Source of the DNA: Metallyticus violacea
Lineage: Eukaryota; Arthropoda; Insecta; Mantodea; Metallyticidae
Direction: 5' to 3'
Length of the DNA stretch: 64,000 bases
Assembly: GCA_030762175.1 (NCBI GenBank)
Contig: CM060846.1
Location: 308,422,512-308,486,511, forward strand
A model generated the notes under the pieces. That model searched no databases, had not been told where the DNA came from, and saw nothing but the letters and a program-made list of their open reading frames with translations. Positions 37,196 through 50,689 of the stretch are shown here, in pieces; the stretch's first letter is position 1, and the number at the start of each line of letters is the position of its first letter. The position numbers and the translations under genes were made by a program.

Positions 37196-38769
37196 CGTAC
37201 ATTAATATTTTACGTCGTGCTCTACATTGCTACTTCCCTTTTTCCACCCGATATTTCATAAAGTATATCTGATATTTTGATACATATACTTAAATTTACC
37301 TAAACATTTGGCAAAAATGTTATTCTGGCGCTTTTTAAATCCAGTATAAATATATTTTTATGAGGAATAAGTGGGAGCTTGTTAGATGAATCAGGATAAA
37401 AAAAAATCACTATAGTGCATCTTTAAAATTGCGAAAGCTCAAGACTTCAACGGTGATGAGATTACTCCCCATAGTAATAAAGACTCGTGGAGTTATTAAA
37501 ATATGCAATCTCGCGAGGGAAAACAAAACAATAACCTAGACCATCAAAAAGACCAGAATAATTGGCAACATCCAGCAACGTAGTCAAGTTAAGAATCAGC
37601 CGAGGGAAAAGACGATCTATGTAAATGACAGTAAAAGGTCTGTTGAGTTGTAGCCGGCATAGTGATCTTCATTCACAACAAGCAAACACACAATTTAAAA
37701 TATATACTTACTGATAAATAATCCAACATTCAAAATAGCCAGCTCTCATCAAACTCCTTGAAACAATATAAAATTTCAAACAACCCACATAAACTCCAAG
37801 TAAAGTGCAAATTAAAGCAGTATTACATTACAATCCCTTAATACCACAAGATACCACAATCACCTGATAGAAGAAATCAGAAGAAAAACTGTAACCCTAG
37901 AAATCCTTAAAACGAGATAAATGACGAAAATCTTCATCTAATGTTAACACAAAGAGGAACAAAACTGTTCGCTTAAACATTTAGTATCAACGTTCTGCTT
38001 AAAGAACGGACTATAACAAAATTCAAAATATTGGATAAGTTGTTAAAGTATTTTCTGGAAGCATCAGTTTATGAATTTATTGCTCATAAATTTAATAAAT
38101 AAAATGCTTTGCAAAATTTATAAACATAAAATTTATATTAAACAAGGGATAAGTACATATCTTAAATGGAATGCCAACTAGGAATTATACCTGTTTTGTC
38201 TGAACCTTGCTTCTTGGAGCTACTTTCAGGTCCTTCTGATAGGCACTGCATTCGCTGTTGAAAGTTTCATTTGCACCTTTCTTTTAAAAATATCATAGTT
38301 TATAGATTGTTCACATAATTTTAACGCCAATACCTTGGTGTTTGCAATGTGATAATGACCAAATGGGGATAATTAAATTCATAGGTTCATTTCGTGTTTT
38401 CTATCAATAAGAATTTAATTTTGATGTTCATTCTTATATATGTGTATCCGAAAAGCGAATCACGTAGGAAAAATATTCAGGGCGAGTCAGGACATCTGCG
38501 ACAAAAATAGGAGTTAGAGTAGATCTCATAATGAGGAGCATTCTTTTTTTAACAAAGTATATTCTCTTACGCGTCGTTTACCATCTTAATGTCTATGTGT
38601 ACATTCCAAAGTTAAACTTCGCGTCGCTGCCTTAACCTCGCCCTGTATCTCTCTGTATGTAGTCGATGCTTGTGCATTTGAATGCAAGTAGCCATTGAGA
38701 ATAGACGTCTCTTAAGTTTACTGACATGATAACGGGGAAGCTAGACGAGTTCTTTTCCTTTAGAGGCAT
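37196..38769. other. No recognised gene
   Basis: AT-rich. The segment at 38450-38700 just upstream of a possible transposase N-terminus could be its 5' end, but no terminal repeat could be paired. Confidence 0.35.
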
Positions 38770-38960
38770 GTGCAGTGCTACATTTATATGGCCCCAGCTG
38801 ACAGAGGATGCGAACTGATAGAGTTTTCAGTGCTTTTAATTAAATTTAATGCAGGCCTGAAATGTTTTCCGAAGTCCATCAGTCACTGGTACGACTGTGT
38901 AATGAGTGCAATGAGGTTCAGAACAGGCACTCGCACCTTCTGTAATATGTCCTAAGGGTA
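38770..38960 (+). pseudogene. Possible IS630/DUF4817-type transposase N-terminus
   Basis: The reading at 38770-38955 contains FIYMAPADRG in its neighbouring frames, a middle stretch with F-R-S-P-S, and ends MRFRTGTRTF. This loosely follows the N-terminal helix-turn-helix of insect IS630-like transposases (F-x-Y-G, a charged A-rich helix, F-P-x-R-x-x-P-S, R-E-T-G-T-F). Similarity is weak and spread over two frames. It could instead be chance. No downstream catalytic domain follows. Confidence 0.3.
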
Positions 38961-39512
38961 CTTGCATAAAACTTAATATCTTGTCACAAATGGTAGGTGT
39001 CGCCCATTTTTAAAACTTGTTAACTCCTCCGATTTTTTATTTGCAAATTTCTAAATGTGGTGATGGTGAACTTTGATTCTCACGGTTTACAACATAATTG
39101 AACTACCTAATGCTGTTATTTCTGCTTTAAAAATAATGTTGAAAGTTACCTGCAGTTCAGACTCCGTTAGTCCATAACTCTTACAGCTCCACAGAACGTT
39201 AAACCCTCTCAAAAATATAGAACTAAAAGCTGCTATATCCACTGTATACCTAATTATATTGGGAATATATAACTCCAGAACTGATTATTTCAATAAATTT
39301 AGGTAAAATATAATTTATGTTACATTACAAAAATAATTTTTATTAGCTAAAATTTGTTCTATTGGCATGAACGTTTATATCATGCTGGTAAACTTGTTAA
39401 CTTCTGTTTTTGCGCAAATATAGAAACATTAAGTACTGTTGTTTCTGTACGGCAAAGTTCAGTCGTCTGTTATATTTACTTGTAATTTATTGTGAAGTAT
39501 ACGTGTAATTAC
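38961..39512. other. No recognised gene
   Basis: AT-rich spacer. Confidence 0.35.
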
Positions 39513-41335
39513 AATGGATAATGAAGGCACAGCGTTGAAATGCAATCGTATTACTCCTCTTGAAGAAATAATGCGGAAGAAACAGCAGATGAAAAAATGT
39601 TAAAATGAAAACGAGGTAATTCCTTTATTATGTATATTATTAAATATAATTGTGTGCCTTTACAGTTATAATTTTTATTACCTCAAAATTCAGTTGAACA
39701 TCTTTGAAAAACATTAATAGTCTACACTTTTTTCCAAATTTCTTTCATAGTTAACACAATTTTAAAGCGTATTGTTGTCTTTCCAGATATTCCTGCAAAG
39801 AATTTCCAAAGATACCCTTATGCAAGCATATGGGAGGACCATACGAATGAGGAGAGTTGTCTACGCAAGACATACGAGGAATGAATTAGAAGTTTTATTC
39901 TGCACACAACAGACAACTTAATATATAGAGTTAAAGCGTAAGAAATTAACTGTAGGAATAAAAAAGTAACCACAAATCTTTATTCCAGAACTTAACACTG
40001 CAAAAGCACAGGCTATGGGACTGTAACAAAAACACTTGGATTAGGGCGAGATCATGTTCAAAACATTTGCAAGCATTTTCTGAAGACAGGATTGGAACCT
40101 AAAGTTAAGAGAGGAGGTGGCACAACATCTCGTTCCTATGCTGAAGAACGAAAGTCAGTTAAAGAATTTATTAAATTTGCACAACTAGTTGAAAACATCC
40201 ATAGACAATGTTAAGGCACTGACCTTTTCCCTCCAAATTACATATAATATATAATAAAAATCTGATCAACATCTCTAGGTAAACAACGAGTACTTTTGAC
40301 ATTTACTACATTGTTAGATTTGGCTCACCTTCTCCGATGTGTGCTCATTTTGCTTGCAGTCCAATGTGAAAATGAAAGAAATTCAGAATAGTCAGGAAAG
40401 GGATGTGTTGAAGGCCAAGCTCACCGTACGTAAGTTGAAAGCAGATCCATTTAGTCATCTTCGCAATGTAACAAAAGGGGAGATAATTTAAATTTTTATT
40501 TCAAAAAGTTAATAATTCCAAAATACTTGAGAAATTTTCTTACTATTTAGGACAATTTTATTTGTACAATTTGTGAAGGGTTCTCTCATGCTTGCCAAAA
40601 TTATGCAATGTGTTTTGTTATTCATGGTTACAAAATGAATTCTCAAAAGATTCCTGTCGCAGTGTATCGCAAATTGTGCGGTACAACCCGAAAACGTTCA
40701 CACTGTACAACTAATGGCTGATGATTGTGGAGGACAAAATAAGAATCAAGTATTGGTTGGCATGCTTTGCACGTGGTTTACTCAACATTTTCCTCAAAAT
40801 GTAAAACGGACTTGTCTTACTTTCCCAGTTTGGCAGCAATGAAAAGGAAGTATGTTCAAAAAGTACTATTTTGAATCCTAGTGACTACTATGATATTTTC
40901 AAGCAATTTGGGGTCAACTTATATCAGATATACAGGTTTCTAACTGAAAGAACTCAGTTAGGTGTCAAAAGCCTCCCTCTACACGGCATTATCAGTTCGA
41001 AGCTGTAAAAGGATAATATTTAAAAAGAAAGGCAACTGCACTTTTGGCATTCAGGGTGAAGAAGGCTATAATATTGATGTAGGTTGTGGTAAATGTCTTT
41101 CAAGAAAGGGAAAATGTGGTTGGAAGTAAAACCAACATAAATAGCTAAAGGTGTGATGAAAAAAACCTAAAAGGATTAAAGATATAGAAACCTTTTTACA
41201 AAAACATTAGGTCAATTAAGAACTTTCATTTTTAAGGAATGTTGCAGAACAACAGTTAGGAATTTATTTGGGTGAACAGTTAAATATTGGAGAGTTACCT
41301 ACTGACAATGAAGAACAGATCATAATTTGAACAAT
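39513..41335 (+). pseudogene. Decayed GQNKN-type (DUF7869-like) gene, possibly transposase-derived
   Basis: Plus-strand coding pieces occur in the order expected of an animal protein family with a signature Gly-Gln-Asn-Lys-Asn. MDNEGTALKCNRITPLEEIM at 39513 is first. DHVQNICKHFLKTGLEPKV and the following Arg-Gly-Gly (about 40045-40130) come next. DVCSFCLQSNVKMKE and a K-x-K-L-x-x-R-K-L-K-A helix (about 40330-40480) follow. Then come MADDCGGQNKNQVLVGML at 40713-40766, STILNPSDYYDIFKQFG near 40860, and a basic region with RIIFKKKGNCTFGI near 41000. AG-rich sites before several pieces look like splice acceptors (39786, 39989, 40361), so the ancestor may have had introns. Stops and frame changes are frequent, so it is a pseudogene. 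The first Asp and GQNKN suggest an RNase H-like fold, but function is unknown. Confidence 0.6.
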
Positions 41336-44322
41336 GTATTCTACTAATAAACGCATTTAAAGTTGTAAACAAAATAATGTATGTCTAATATCTTTCACTG
41401 CTGTTCTTTATTGTCCAGAGGCAATTTTGTTATGCAATTAAATATTTATAAAAAATTCCTTTTTATTATTCCCTTTAATATCCGCCACGTCCTAACAAAA
41501 GCATTTCCTATAAATTGTTAAGTCCACCCTACATTTCCGAAACTCATTATTTGTAAAATTTAACCTATTTAATTTACATAAAACAGTTGTGTGATTTATA
41601 TGAAATGTATACTTAAATCAAAAAAAAAAAAACCGTATAACAGTAAATAAAGAATTCCTACAAACAATAACATATTAATTACAGCTTTTTCTCCTTCCTG
41701 TAATTTCATTTTTACACGAAGTTAACGGGTTTTGGAAATGGGCGACTGATATGTCCTTAATACCTGTGTTTGATTCGACATTGTACACCTCCTAAACGAC
41801 GCGGCAGAGAACATAAGTCATTTAAATGTTTCTGTTTGTGAGATCTATCTCTCCTCCAAATTTGTCACAAAAGTCCTGAGTATTCCTGCACGATCTCAAA
41901 GGTATTATCATCCGATGATAGGGAAAGATTAAAATCTGACACTTCTTAGGGTTTCGTGGCCGGTGTTATAATTAAAACAGTTAAAATCTTCGCGCTGTTT
42001 GGCCGCGGACCATGGTTTAATATGCTACCATAGCTTTCACCGTTGGCATCATTAGTAGACGAAGAACAACGTCTGACAGATTAGAAGATCCCAGTAGCGA
42101 TCCCTCTCTGTCTGGTTTTAGAAGCTGTTGTTACAGAGTATCTGCACTGAAACACTATTATAGCTGATGAATGTAAAACCCACAGTGTTAAAGTTTTATT
42201 CAGCCATAGGACAATATATCAATAGCGCAGTTCAATAGTATTACGACTCAAAAATTGCCATTTTAAAAAATATTTATATACTTAAAGTCTTATTCTTTAA
42301 TTTCAGTACTGCTACAAATTATAAGGCAAAACGATGAGCTCAGAGCACGTAATGTGTTGGTGGACTTAGAAAAAACTGGTACTTATGCAATATTGGTATA
42401 ACACAGTATTGTCCTCAATGTTTCTCATATATGATTACTCAAGATAGTGCATCACTACAAAAAATGGTGCTTCTATCTTTCCTTTGAATACAGATATAAC
42501 TCGTTCTCCTTGTTATGTTGTATTTCTGAGGAAATACCGCCAAATTGGCAGCAGAAACAAAGGAAAATGAATAGTTCTTGTTTATATGTTTACACTGTGA
42601 GAAATGGGCAATTGCAGAAGAATTTTCCAGCTTTTGTAGATAGCAATTAAATGCTTTTGGTGATGAATGTGTTCCTTATTGTTAACTATAATTTATATGC
42701 GATTATGTCCATTTTCATGAAACATATACTAAATTCCGTGTCTTAACAATTGGTATTATAGCTGTACCTTCACAGTGGACCTCAAAAATAAACTTTGCAA
42801 AATAATTCGTGAGCTGTACCGTTTTAAAGGAACGTGTATGATGACTTTTGACCAAACAATTGCCTGATATTACAGGAAATATATTAATGTATATGCAAAT
42901 TAGGATAATACTTTTTGTTCGGAAATAAAAGTTATGGCAATACAAAAAGAATTCCCATAAAAGACAAATGATTAAGATGAAACATTTAAAAAATTAACGC
43001 CTGGAAAATAATTAGAGGAGATTAAAATAAGTGCGTGTTTCAGTATGCATACAAAGAGCACACAAGACTTTCAGTGACCAAGAATAACCTTGGTGGAATT
43101 ACGGAAGATAAAAGAAATCCTACCATCACAGCGTACAAGTAAAAGGGGATAAATAAATAAATAAAATTACAGACAGATTAGATTAATGACAGAGAAGCTG
43201 GGGAAAAGGAACGTGATAAATATTCCATTATATTCAATTTGTAAATCTTGCAATTATTCCAGTGTTGTAATTAAAGAAGCAGTAGAACTACAATTTAACA
43301 AGTAATGTTTTCTTGTTAATTTGGTAATAAGGATAGATGAAATTTTGGGAAATAAATTTGTAGATAAATGTATTCATATATGTAATTACTATATTAAAAC
43401 CGCTCTATAAGCTTCACATTTTTGAGTTGTACAGCTACTGAACTAGCCCTCGATATATAATATAGAAAACGTTCAGGTGTAGTATTGACAATTTAATAAA
43501 TATACTGCTCTATTATTACATTTTCTAACTTTTATATTGTAACTTAAACCTTTTGCTATACACAAAATATTGCTGAACTTTTGTATTTATATAATTAACA
43601 CCACTATTAAATCCATATTTACGTAACGCAGCGTTATATTTGTTTTTCATTTATGACCTGTTCCAAGTTCTAAGATACATGCGGTGTACAAGAATCTCAT
43701 GGAATTAAATACCTCTTGATGTAAAATTCGAGAATTTTCGAATTAATGTCCATGCTCTACTACTGAGCTACCGTGTTCTCCCCAGTCACACTCACAAACC
43801 AAGTATTTATAGTAAGGTTATCTAGATTGTGTAATGTTCCAGATACTTAATCACATCTTTTCGGAGATATCATTGAAGTCTCAAGGGTAAATGGATTCAA
43901 ATTGCACTAGTTCACATTGTCACCGGGTATAAATACAGTAGCCCAGTGGCATAACATTGTCACATAAATGGAGAAACTACGTTTCGCCGTTCAAAGCATT
44001 TGCAAAATGTAACAAACATTAAAGATTTTTCCATCAGCTGTAACCGTACGTCTTCTACTCGTCCATTTGAAAGATAGATCATATCTCAATGATGTTTCAT
44101 TAATGAAATAATATAAAAGCATTATGAATATGTTCTGCTACTTTTAAAATATGTGTAAATACTGTAGCAGCATATAAGTGTTCTCCCTCGGCTAAGTTTG
44201 TGTAAGTTCTTGATCTCCTAAGAACCTTGCCTTACTCTTAAATCTTCGAGATCGTCCTTATCTTACTGTTAGGTAGCACCAAGTTTTCCTACTATTTTTA
44301 TCACTCTATTGTCGGTACATAG
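41336..44322. other. No recognised gene; possible tRNA-like fragment near 43745-43790
   Basis: AT-rich. On the minus strand 43787-43750 reads GGTAGCTCAGTAGTAGAGCA, which is a good tRNA-type A-box half, but no matching B box or acceptor stem follows. It is probably another SINE head fragment. Confidence 0.35.
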
Positions 44323-44550
44323 CGACGTCTAGCGTTCGAATCCCGTGAGGACCGTCCTCCCCGACTGAGGTTTTTTTCCAGGTTTTTCTTAGTCCTCATA
44401 AATGGCAAATGCCGGGGAGCTACCCTAAACTTAGGCCTGGAACGTTTCCTTCCTTAAAAAATCCTTTCCCACTATATCATTTCATCTCATGTATCATCAG
44501 TGTCACCACCTGTGGTGCCTTAGTAGTAAACACGGGCGTTAAACACTAAT
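44323..44550 (+). mobile_element. SINE family A, head-truncated copy
   Basis: Plus orientation. It starts inside the tRNA-like head (GCGTTCGAATCCCGTGAGG, B box) and continues through GGCAAATGCCGGGGAGCTAC to GGGCGTTAAACACTAATAAA. Confidence 0.88.
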
Positions 44551-44696
44551 AAAAAATTAAACAATAAAACAAATAAGAGAAATAAATATGGACTTTCTTA
44601 AAGCACTGTAAATATTTAAAGTGTCGAAAGATACTGTTTAGCAGGTAAATTAAAAAAAGTCAGCAGGTGAAGCTATGAAACGGAAAATATCCGATT

Positions 44697-45301
44697 TAAA
44701 GCCCTAAACACTCATTGGTAGCAGTTGTTTAACTATATTATATTATTTTAATAAGTTCATTTTCACACGTTTGTATATTAGATAAAGGTAATAGTGCTCA
44801 ATATAAAGCCACAAACGTTTAACAGTAATAGCTTTTGCTATGTTAATTTAAGAAGTTCAGTTACTTATGTTATTACGTAACATAAAGGCTATAATATTTG
44901 ATTTGAAACTAAAAATATTCATAGATAATTAGTTTTGATTATAATAATTTAATAAGTTCCTTTGATTATGTTTTATATTACGTAAAGGATATAATGCTCA
45001 ATATAAAGAAAAAAAATTTAATAGTAGTGATTATTAAGCTGTGTTAATTTAAGAAATTCATTTATCTTCTTATTACGTAAGATAAAAACTACAACATTTC
45101 ATTTAAAGCTCCAAACATTCATTGATAATATGTTTTAAATTATATTCATTTTAAAAGTTCATTTGCACATTTTTAATGTTAGGTAATAACTTTAATTTTC
45201 AATCAAAATAACAAATATTCGTTGGTACTATGTTTTAAATCGCGTAAATCTAGTAAGCTCATTTGCATATATTTCATGTATCAGATAAATACTATTACAA
45301 T
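44697..45301. repeat. AT-rich tandem array of six about 100-bp units with dimeric order
   Basis: Units begin near 44697, 44803, 44902, 45003, 45102 and 45204, most with TAAAG or a variant. Units share a central AAGTTCATTT-type block and a following TATTACGTAA or TATTAGATAA block. Odd units 1 and 3 end with GCTCAATATAAAG-type sequence, while even units 2 and 4 end with ATTTGATT or ATTTCATT and share GTTAATTTAAGAA. The array therefore looks like three copies of an AB dimer of about 200 bp. Divergence is high, so it is old. It resembles a small satellite or an exploded subterminal repeat. Confidence 0.7.
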
Positions 45302-46079
45302 GTAGGTATGTCTTAATGTTTGTTTGTTGGCCTTTATGACAATACCGAATAATATAAAAATGCAACGGTTCAAAGGAACATATACATAGCCAAAAATATG
45401 AAAAGATTAAAATACAGATAAGAAAAGTGAATAGCAAGCATAACAACATTAATATGAATGAAACACGAGGCAGACAGCTTTATTGCGACTAAATAGAAAT
45501 GAACGAATTTCATTCGCTTAGTATACGTATATTGAAAATGTAATGTATTGCAATGAATAGTAACAGGAAATGTAACAGGAGGCTGCTCATATCTCAAAAT
45601 GTGTTAGATATGGGATGGATTCCGTTGAGAGAAGTTGTGATTTAAATTCCATTAGCAGAAATCATGTTCGTATTCAGTATGGTGAAGTAGTGTTTTAACA
45701 TTACGTAAAGATAAGTGGTGATTTCTTGGAAGAAATTACAAAATTATTATTTGTAGGGAATGATAGGAGGTAAGAGTGTGAATTAATATTCATATAGGAA
45801 AATAGTGTAGGAGTTACAACAGAATAAAAAGCACATTTCCGGGAGAGAAATATAAATTATAACACGTCTGTCACATATTTGTCTGCATCTAATGATATTC
45901 TCAGAGCATATCGTAATCAGATAAGTGTAATGTTGCGTGGTAATAACAAAACATTAATAAACTGCGTAATTATTATCCATTGTGATTGTGTTATACTTAA
46001 AATCACGCTCCTTCCACCCCAGAATTTTCAATCTGAAAAATGCAGCTATAATACCAAACCCTGAACTAGCTGAGCATAT
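45302..46079. other. No recognised gene
   Basis: AT-rich. Overlapping readings on both strands near 45950-46160 are at least partly the start of the pogo-like fragment. Confidence 0.35.
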
Positions 46080-46460
46080 TGTGGTGGTATATGTAGAAAC
46101 GACGTCAACGCCTACGACGACACATAAATTTGGCACCCAATATTCGACGACTCGGCATTCCATAATTCCGTTACAGCTACTAAACTAAAAATTCGGTCAA
46201 AATGCTGGTACCTGCTGAAATGGAAGAAAAATTACTTCAATGTGCTCTTACAATGGAGAACAACTTCTTAAGGCTAACAAGTAGGGATTTGTAGATCATG
46301 GTGTTTCAATTAGCAAAAAGAAACATTCTCACAACTTTTTACGTGGGGGGGCAGGAAGGGTGCAGGTGCGGGATTTAATGAAGAGACACTGAATAGAATA
46401 ACTTTCAGGAAACGCAGTCACTTCTTTCCGATTTACCAGGGAAAATGTGATCAAACTCTT
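46080..46460 (+). pseudogene. Pogo/Tigger-like (CENP-B type) transposase N-terminal fragment
   Basis: The plus strand reads THKFGTQYSTTRHSI near 46120, which fits the psq-type helix-turn-helix. After a frame change it reads MLVPAEMEEKLLQCALTMEN at 46203 and FLRLTSRDL, then, after a stop, IMVFQLAKRNILTTF. Another frame gives GRVQVRDLMKRH. The order (L-x-P-x-x-E-x-x-L, M-E-x-x-F-x-L-T-x-x-D, M-x-F-Q-L-A-x-x-N, W/V-x-x-F/L-M-x-R-H) is the CENP-B DNA-binding region of pogo/Tigger/jerky proteins. The DDE domain is missing. Frame changes and stops show decay. Confidence 0.7.
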
Positions 46461-47360
46461 GTGTTAAATGCACTGGTTTTGAACATATGCTGATTGTGAA
46501 TAATGAAAAATGAAGAAAGAAATGACTATATTTATATGTTCATTTTTTATTAGATGCAAGAGGAAACAGAGTATTGCTTCATCATTTTAATAAATAGTTT
46601 TAACTGAACTAAACTTTCAAAGTATTCCATATTTGTGCCGCGAAACAGTGAAAATGCATTTTCTTTAAATAATGTGTATTTTCTGAATTTTCAGTCATTT
46701 TACCCAATTCATATCCATTAGACTCTTTAAAAACTTATGTGACTACACATTGTGTGGTATTTCATTAGCAACTTTCTTTACCTTGATAGAAGCAGCCGGA
46801 AACAAAATGTATTCCTTTTCCTGTAACACTCCATTAAATTGTTTGTTATTGTTAAATTGTATTAACCAATATAATATTTTATATTTTTGCACTTAAAGTT
46901 TTCTACCATACTCTATATCTAAAATCAACCATACAAGAACGATTTACAACCTATGTACAATGGGTATCTTACCCAATTACTTCCTCACTAAACCGCTTGT
47001 CCACAACCACCCTTGGCAATAGCGAGGGGTCATCTTGAAAATAAGATGACATTAATTTTTTAAAATGTATTTCCTATTTTTGCCTGTGTTTTAACGCCTT
47101 AACTTGAATTAATTTTGTTAAGCTTATAATAATGAGTTAGCTAAGATGGTTAAAATCGTCCTGATTTATACTATTGCAAGCAATGATTAACTATTTAATT
47201 GAGAACTTACATCTGGCTCGCTGTCATTTTCTACAGTAGAAGAAAATTGTAGTGTTTTGGTGAACTCTTAGCCAATGTAACTCGAGAATAATTTCAGATG
47301 AAACGCTTCAAAATACTGAAAACATTGAAATACATGTTTATTACATTAAGTTTATTTTAT
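46461..47360. other. No recognised gene
   Basis: AT-rich spacer. Confidence 0.35.
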
Positions 47361-47576
47361 TTAAGGGCGCTTTTTAATATCTTTAGTAATTAGCGTCCCA
47401 TTGAAATCAAGAATGAAACGGCCAATAAATTTTACTGAAAGACATATTATTTCAGGCTTGAGGTTCTTTTACGTGCCGTAAATCTATAATATGGAACTAA
47501 TGACTTTACTTCTCTTCCAAAGGAAGCCATACATAATTTTTACGCCCTAAAACTCATTGACATGAGCCGGGTTTAA
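47361..47576 (-). mobile_element. SINE family B, diverged head-truncated copy
   Basis: Minus orientation. The tail is at the left (GGGCGCTTTTTAATATC), the body matches around TTCCAAAGGAAGCCATAC, and the copy stops just before the tRNA-like head. Confidence 0.75.
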
Positions 47577-48839
47577 AGCAATTACGTTTGTTAGAGAATT
47601 GAGATTATATTCGTATTTTACAATTAAAATATTTAACAACCCTGAAATGTATAAAATATACTTATACATAATTATTGAAACGTTTTACACAATGAAGAAA
47701 ATTACTTAAACATACTATATCTTTTACTGAGACAAGCAATATTCAACATTATTTTAAATGAAATACCAGGCGTTCCGCTATGTCATCTGCTGGATATGCA
47801 GCTAATGGCAAGCCGCCGACCGAACATATCCTGCTTACCTATTACTGAATATGATGTGTGATATATTTTAAAATGTTGTGAAAATGCAAGCTATGTATCA
47901 GATTGGCTATAGTAGTGTGTAATGGGTATTATGTTAAATGCATTGCTTCAGTTTCTGAATTGTTATATCTTTATTCATAATCTTAACGCACAGTCATTTT
48001 AATATTGGCTTTAATTCTTCGTTATGAGAATTATTATTTTGTCAAAAAACTAAAGGTATCGAAATTAAAATCAGAAAAATGATCTATGCTTTATAGTGAT
48101 TTTTATTGATTAGTTTTAAAAAGCAGATGCATCAAAGAATGCTTATCCAAAATAATAGACTTGCAATACACTCCCAACTACAAATCTGGGAATTGAACAC
48201 GGCTATCCCAGGCAAAGGATAGATACCGGAATGCTTTGAGACAATTAATCTCCCCTGAGAAATGTAATAGTTTTCATTCCACTCTCTAATCCAGACCCAT
48301 GGGAATATAATACTGCATGAGAATCAAACTCCATATTGGACATTAAATGTCAGCGTTATATTTATAGTGCATTATAGAGCCCATCTTTCAGAATATATGT
48401 ATATTGTTTTAATGCCAGAGAATTCTTTTTCGTGTTTATAAAAATAATAATGGCAAATGTTAGTGATAGGTTGAAATAAACTATTGAATAGTACATTATT
48501 CCTAAAAATTAATGTCATAAACACTTAGAACATACACATATTTTAATATTACATTTCAGATTCAGTTAGCTCCGTTGAAAATAAAGAACGTAAAAAATAA
48601 ATATTTGAAACGATTAGATAAAATCAAAACTCAATATTGATGTAGTAATCGATGCTTATTTGCATTTCGGCTAAAATAGTTAAACGATGATTTGAATAAA
48701 CTATACACTGAAAACTACCTGTCTAGTTTTTTTTAAAGAGTGCTGCCATTGCATTTGAAAATGCGTATATTTGTAAACTTTCGAATTTTCGGATAATTTG
48801 CATGAAATTAGTACAATAACAATATTTAAATTTTGAAAT
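47577..48839. other. No recognised gene
   Basis: AT-rich. A weak B-box-like GTTCAATTCCCAG on the minus strand near 48195 has no partner A box. Confidence 0.35.
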
Positions 48840-48852
48840 GTGGGTGATAAGA

Positions 48853-49132
48853 TTTTCCTTGAATAATGTTTAACGCCCGTTTTTAATACTGAGGCACCAC
48901 AGACGGGGGACACTGATGATACATGAAATGAAATTTTAAATTGGGAAAGGATTATTAAGGAAGGAAACGTCCCAGGCATAAGTTTTGGGGTACCTCCCCG
49001 GCATTTGCTATTTATGAGGACTGAGGAAAACCTGGAAAAAACCTCAGTCAGGGAAGAAGAACCAGGTAGGAATCGAATCCCATACTTCCCGCTCAAGAGT
49101 CCGCGCCTTAATGACCTCGGCCACCCGTAGCG
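48853..49132 (-). mobile_element. SINE family A, full-length copy
   Basis: Minus orientation. AATAATGTTTAACGCCCG is at the left and the head (complement of CCGCTACGGGTGGCCGAGG) is at the right. GTGGGTGATAAGA at 48840-48852 and 49133-49145 is a 13-bp target-site duplication. The 131-codon minus reading across it is a translation of the SINE and flank, not a gene. Confidence 0.93.
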
Positions 49133-49145
49133 GTGGGTGATAAGA

Positions 49146-50689
49146 ATGAAAAAGTTTTTGGTTGGTGGCTCTGTTTAAACGCTTGCACTCACCTTCATTA
49201 TCCGGCTGAGGAAGAACAGCATATATGTATTGAAATATCGCATTTTCATATTTACTCTCTTTGTTTCACTGTTTCATTAACGATTACTTCATCACTCTAC
49301 ATTTTTATACTCTTAAGATATGTTATATGTCAGTTAAAACATACTCATACACAATTCTTAAGCCTGAGTTTGGAAATTAATTATCGAAACTAAATGAACA
49401 TGATCAATGAAAGTAAATGTAATTCCTCATTGTAACGGTTGTGTAAATTATATCTTCTATCCTTTATGCAATATAGAATCACGAAGACTCGCACTAATTT
49501 CAGAAAAATGTTTTCAACCTATATGAGAGATGGATAAAATATACTTGCAACAAAATCATATGTACATAATTGTTAAATGCAGAATAATGCATAGTTGCTC
49601 TTCGTATGTATATATTTAAATATATTCTAAATAATGAAGATATGCACACAGTGCTGTAAATTGAATATGTCGGGGAACATGCGAGTTGGGGCTTTGCCCC
49701 TCGGTGATAAATCTCGAGGCCGTTGATTGAGGAGTGGCGGACTCTACATGATGGAGAAGCAATGAAGATATATAGCTGGCCAGAAAATTGGATATCTATA
49801 GCGGACACCAAATCTAGGTTTAGTAACAAAATATGTTGTAATTCAACAAAGCTTTCAGTGTATTCAGTAAGAAATACAAAATGCTAGGTATAATCATTAA
49901 ACTGAAAATTGATCGAAAACTTTTCAATCGTGAGTCAAACTTACCACACTATATATGTATTAATGCAAGCACAGTCCTAACGAAGATAACGTACTTTGAA
50001 TTTGAAACATGTTTAAAGTGAGTTATCCAGTAACTTGAGTTCGGCATCCTCTCGTTAAATGTCATGCAAGTTTTAGGAACGTCTGGAGAAGAAACCCCAG
50101 GATATGGTCATTGAAAGGTAACTACAATAATTTGGGAAATGAGGAAAGATAATTAAAAAATTAACAATAAATATTTCAATATATTTCCTGAACAATAAAA
50201 GCATGTATATAACACATGATAAATAATTTCTAATTAGAGTTGTGAAAACCAAAAAAATAGTTTAACATACGATTTAGAAAATACAGTATACAGTAGCAGT
50301 ACTCCAGTGAAATCTTTATAACTTGTTTAAATCACTTTAATTCAACCTTAACTATTTAAATCTCAAATCGTAAACCTTGTATAGGCTCTCCCATTCAATG
50401 CGTAAAAATTGATTAATTTTTTGCAAAGAAAATTATAGATAGAAGTACATAGTATAAAGCTTTAATTTTAGGTTCAAGCTATCATGCTTTAATACCTGGG
50501 CTGAGCAATATACATTTCTTGGCAAAAATATTACAAAAATATTATGAGCCAAACTAAAAATGCACAAAAACCCTTAACAAAATTTTTTTTTATCTGGGTC
50601 ACTGGGTGTACACAGCGAAGAAGACCCGAAGTCCAAAAACGTTTAATTTCGAACCCAAAAACTCTAGATCCCACCCCTAAGCTGGGATC
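49146..50689. other. No recognised gene
   Basis: AT-rich up to about 50590. The GC content then rises towards the inverted repeat of the virus-like element. Confidence 0.35.

Noticed and set aside
43745..43790. tRNA gene on the minus strand
   Set aside because: Only an A-box half is present. There is no B box or closing acceptor stem.
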